Source: DASRTE01 sp035316885
Lineage (GTDB): Bacteria; Actinomycetota; Actinomycetes; Jiangellales; Jiangellaceae
Reading direction: 5' to 3'
Assembly: GCA_035316885.1 (NCBI GenBank)
Contig: DATHII010000229.1
Coordinates: 1 to 6,984, forward strand
DNA length: 6,984 nt
The notes under the pieces were generated by a model, which worked only from the letters and a program-made list of their open reading frames with translations, did no database searches and had not been told where the DNA came from. Below, piece after piece: positions 6,015-6,984 of this stretch. Position numbers and translations under genes: made by a program. How positions within the stretch are numbered: position 1 is the first letter of the stretch; each line of letters begins with the position of its first letter.

Positions 6015-6470
6015 ATGCAACGCGGCGACCGCGCTCCTGACTTCGAACTCCCCGACGAAACCGGCCATCCGCGTCGGCTCAGCGAGATGCTCCGCGCAGG
6101 GCCGGTCGTGCTTTTCTTCTACCCTCGCGCGATGACCAGCGGATGCACCGCTGAAGCTTGCCACTTCCGGGATCTGAGGACCGAGTTCGAGAAGGTTGCG
6201 GCCCAGCGCATGGGCATCAGCGTCGATCCGGTCGGCAAGCAGAAGCAGTTCTCCGCCAAGCACAACCTCGACTATCCGCTGCTATCCGACAAAGACGGCT
6301 CAGTGGCCCGCGCGTACGGGGTCACCCCGGGCCTTCTCTCGTTCATCAGACCGGTCAAGCGCACCACGTTCGTCATCGGGACGGACGGGCTGATCTTGGA
6401 CGTGATCAACAGCGAAACACATATGCAGATGCACGCCGACCGCGCTCTTCGGACGCTCAGCGGCGCCTGA
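6015..6470 (+). CDS. bcp: Bcp/PrxQ-type thioredoxin-dependent peroxiredoxin, 151 aa
   Basis: This cytoplasmic thiol peroxidase reduces hydrogen peroxide and organic hydroperoxides, with thioredoxin as the usual reductant. The protein opens with GDRAPDFELPDETG (4-17), the typical peroxiredoxin start, followed by VVLFFYPRAMTSGCTAEACHFRD (31-53). Pro37, Thr41 and Cys44 form the P-x-x-x-T-x-x-C active site. Cys49, five residues later, is the resolving cysteine of the atypical two-cysteine PrxQ/Bcp type. Arg116 in KRTTFVIGTDG is the usual active-site arginine. GISVDP (68-72) and YPLLSDKDG (87-95) are further family blocks. Length is standard. The start is set by AGGAGG at 6001. Its neighbours on both sides are non-coding, so it is probably a single-gene unit; no thioredoxin or OxyR-like regulator is in the window. 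Confidence 0.95.
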   Translation: MQRGDRAPDFELPDETGHPRRLSEMLRAGPVVLFFYPRAMTSGCTAEACHFRDLRTEFEKVAAQRMGISVDPVGKQKQFSAKHNLDYPLLSDKDGSVARAYGVTPGLLSFIRPVKRTTFVIGTDGLILDVINSETHMQMHADRALRTLSGA

Positions 6471-6984
6471 GCGGACCGACGGGCCTCTAACTCGGTGCTC
6501 CAAGCGCTTATACCGCGAACCAACAACATCAAAGTTCGTCTGTGCGTCGTCCTTGGCGGCCTGACCTGCATCAACGTCAGCGGGCACCCTACTGGCGCAT
6601 GTTCGTCGCTGAGCTTTCGCACTACAGCAGTGCCGCGGCAGTTCCGGTGTCAGTGATCAGCACATTGACACATCCTCCGGTGACTGGACCGATGAGTTAC
6701 CGATTCGAATGAATGGACTCCAGGGAGTGACGAGTCCGTCGAGAACACAGCCATCGTGTGGCATGTCGAGCCGAAGGCCGAGCCGCCGATGCCAGCTTGG
6801 CTATGCAGACGAAGTCGAGGAGGTCGCCCTAAGGACCGCTTTGCGGATGTCCGAAGGCGGAAGGCATTGCGGGACGGTGTGGTGGCTAGACGCGTCCGCG
6901 GACGGACTCATGTTGCTGTGCTTCCGCGCAACCCCGCGAGCCACCGGTGTCTCCGACGCAGCAACATCGGCGTCAGTCTGACAT
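6471..6984. other. Region after the peroxiredoxin with no confident gene
   Basis: These 514 bases have weaker codon bias than the genes before them. No clear terminator hairpin follows the peroxiredoxin stop. Two weak plus-strand frames exist. One could start at GTG 6542 and ends at TGA 6710-6712 (56 codons). The next starts at ATG 6709, overlapping that stop as ATGA. A third frame, 6696 to about 6800, reads like protein (for example NTAIVWHVEPKAEPPMPAW) but has no start. No RNA gene, repeat or insertion sequence was recognised. Confidence 0.45.
6709..6981 (+). CDS. Hypothetical 90-aa protein or frameshifted remnant
   Basis: The frame is open from ATG 6709 to TGA 6979-6981. Its first 30 residues are Ser/Arg/Pro-rich and look like an out-of-frame shadow. 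From about residue 31 (LGYADEVEEVALRTALRMSEGG) it looks like a plausible soluble protein, with TVWWLDASADGLMLLCFRA later. The frame two bases ahead reads well up to about 6800, then turns Arg-rich, exactly where this frame improves. That pattern suggests one gene broken by a frameshift near 6796-6800. There is no ribosome binding site and third-position GC is only moderate. No family was recognised. It may also be non-coding. Confidence 0.2.
   Translation: MNGLQGVTSPSRTQPSCGMSSRRPSRRCQLGYADEVEEVALRTALRMSEGGRHCGTVWWLDASADGLMLLCFRATPRATGVSDAATSASV

Overview
The window is GC-rich DNA that reads like an actinomycete (Actinomycetota) chromosome. Evidence for this is strongly G/C-biased third codon positions in the solid genes, a GTG start, a possible leaderless promoter, and a gene of the actinobacteria-specific Rv3235 family. 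Genus cannot be decided from the sequence. No rRNA, tRNA, CRISPR array or intact transposase was seen.

Layout, left to right. (1) 33-611, minus strand: an Rv3235-family (DUF6459-like) protein with a strong ribosome binding site. (2) 612-1133: no intact gene. It holds a pair of 41-base imperfect inverted repeats (684-724 and 986-1026, 36/41 identical) enclosing a segment with a short FemABX-like C-terminal fragment. A second gene-like fragment abuts the outer edge of the right repeat. This looks like a small non-autonomous element or the scar of a rearrangement. (3) 1134-2846: a compact divergent locus. A VOC/glyoxalase-fold protein is on the minus strand; a TetR-family regulator overlaps an acetolactate decarboxylase gene (budA/alsD-type) on the plus strand. 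The 58-base divergent gap carries a clear inverted repeat, the best operator candidate in the window. (4) 3044-5503, minus strand: an 819-residue CehA/McbA-family (PHP superfamily) metallohydrolase with an N-terminal beta-sandwich region. (5) 5504-6014: non-coding or degraded DNA ending in a perfect AGGAGG site. (6) 6015-6470: a Bcp/PrxQ-type peroxiredoxin with both cysteines. (7) 6471-6984: no confident gene; weak and possibly frameshifted reading frames up to the window end.

How the genes may work together: the TetR regulator probably controls itself, the decarboxylase and the VOC protein through the shared operator. The locus would then divert 2-acetolactate to acetoin in response to an unknown ligand. 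No acetolactate synthase or butanediol dehydrogenase lies in the window. The metallohydrolase and the peroxiredoxin look like independent transcription units. The window is best read as accessory chromosomal DNA with gene debris at both ends. The least explained items are the inverted-repeat segment and the TetR/VOC/acetolactate decarboxylase arrangement; I see no convincing wholly new multi-gene system.
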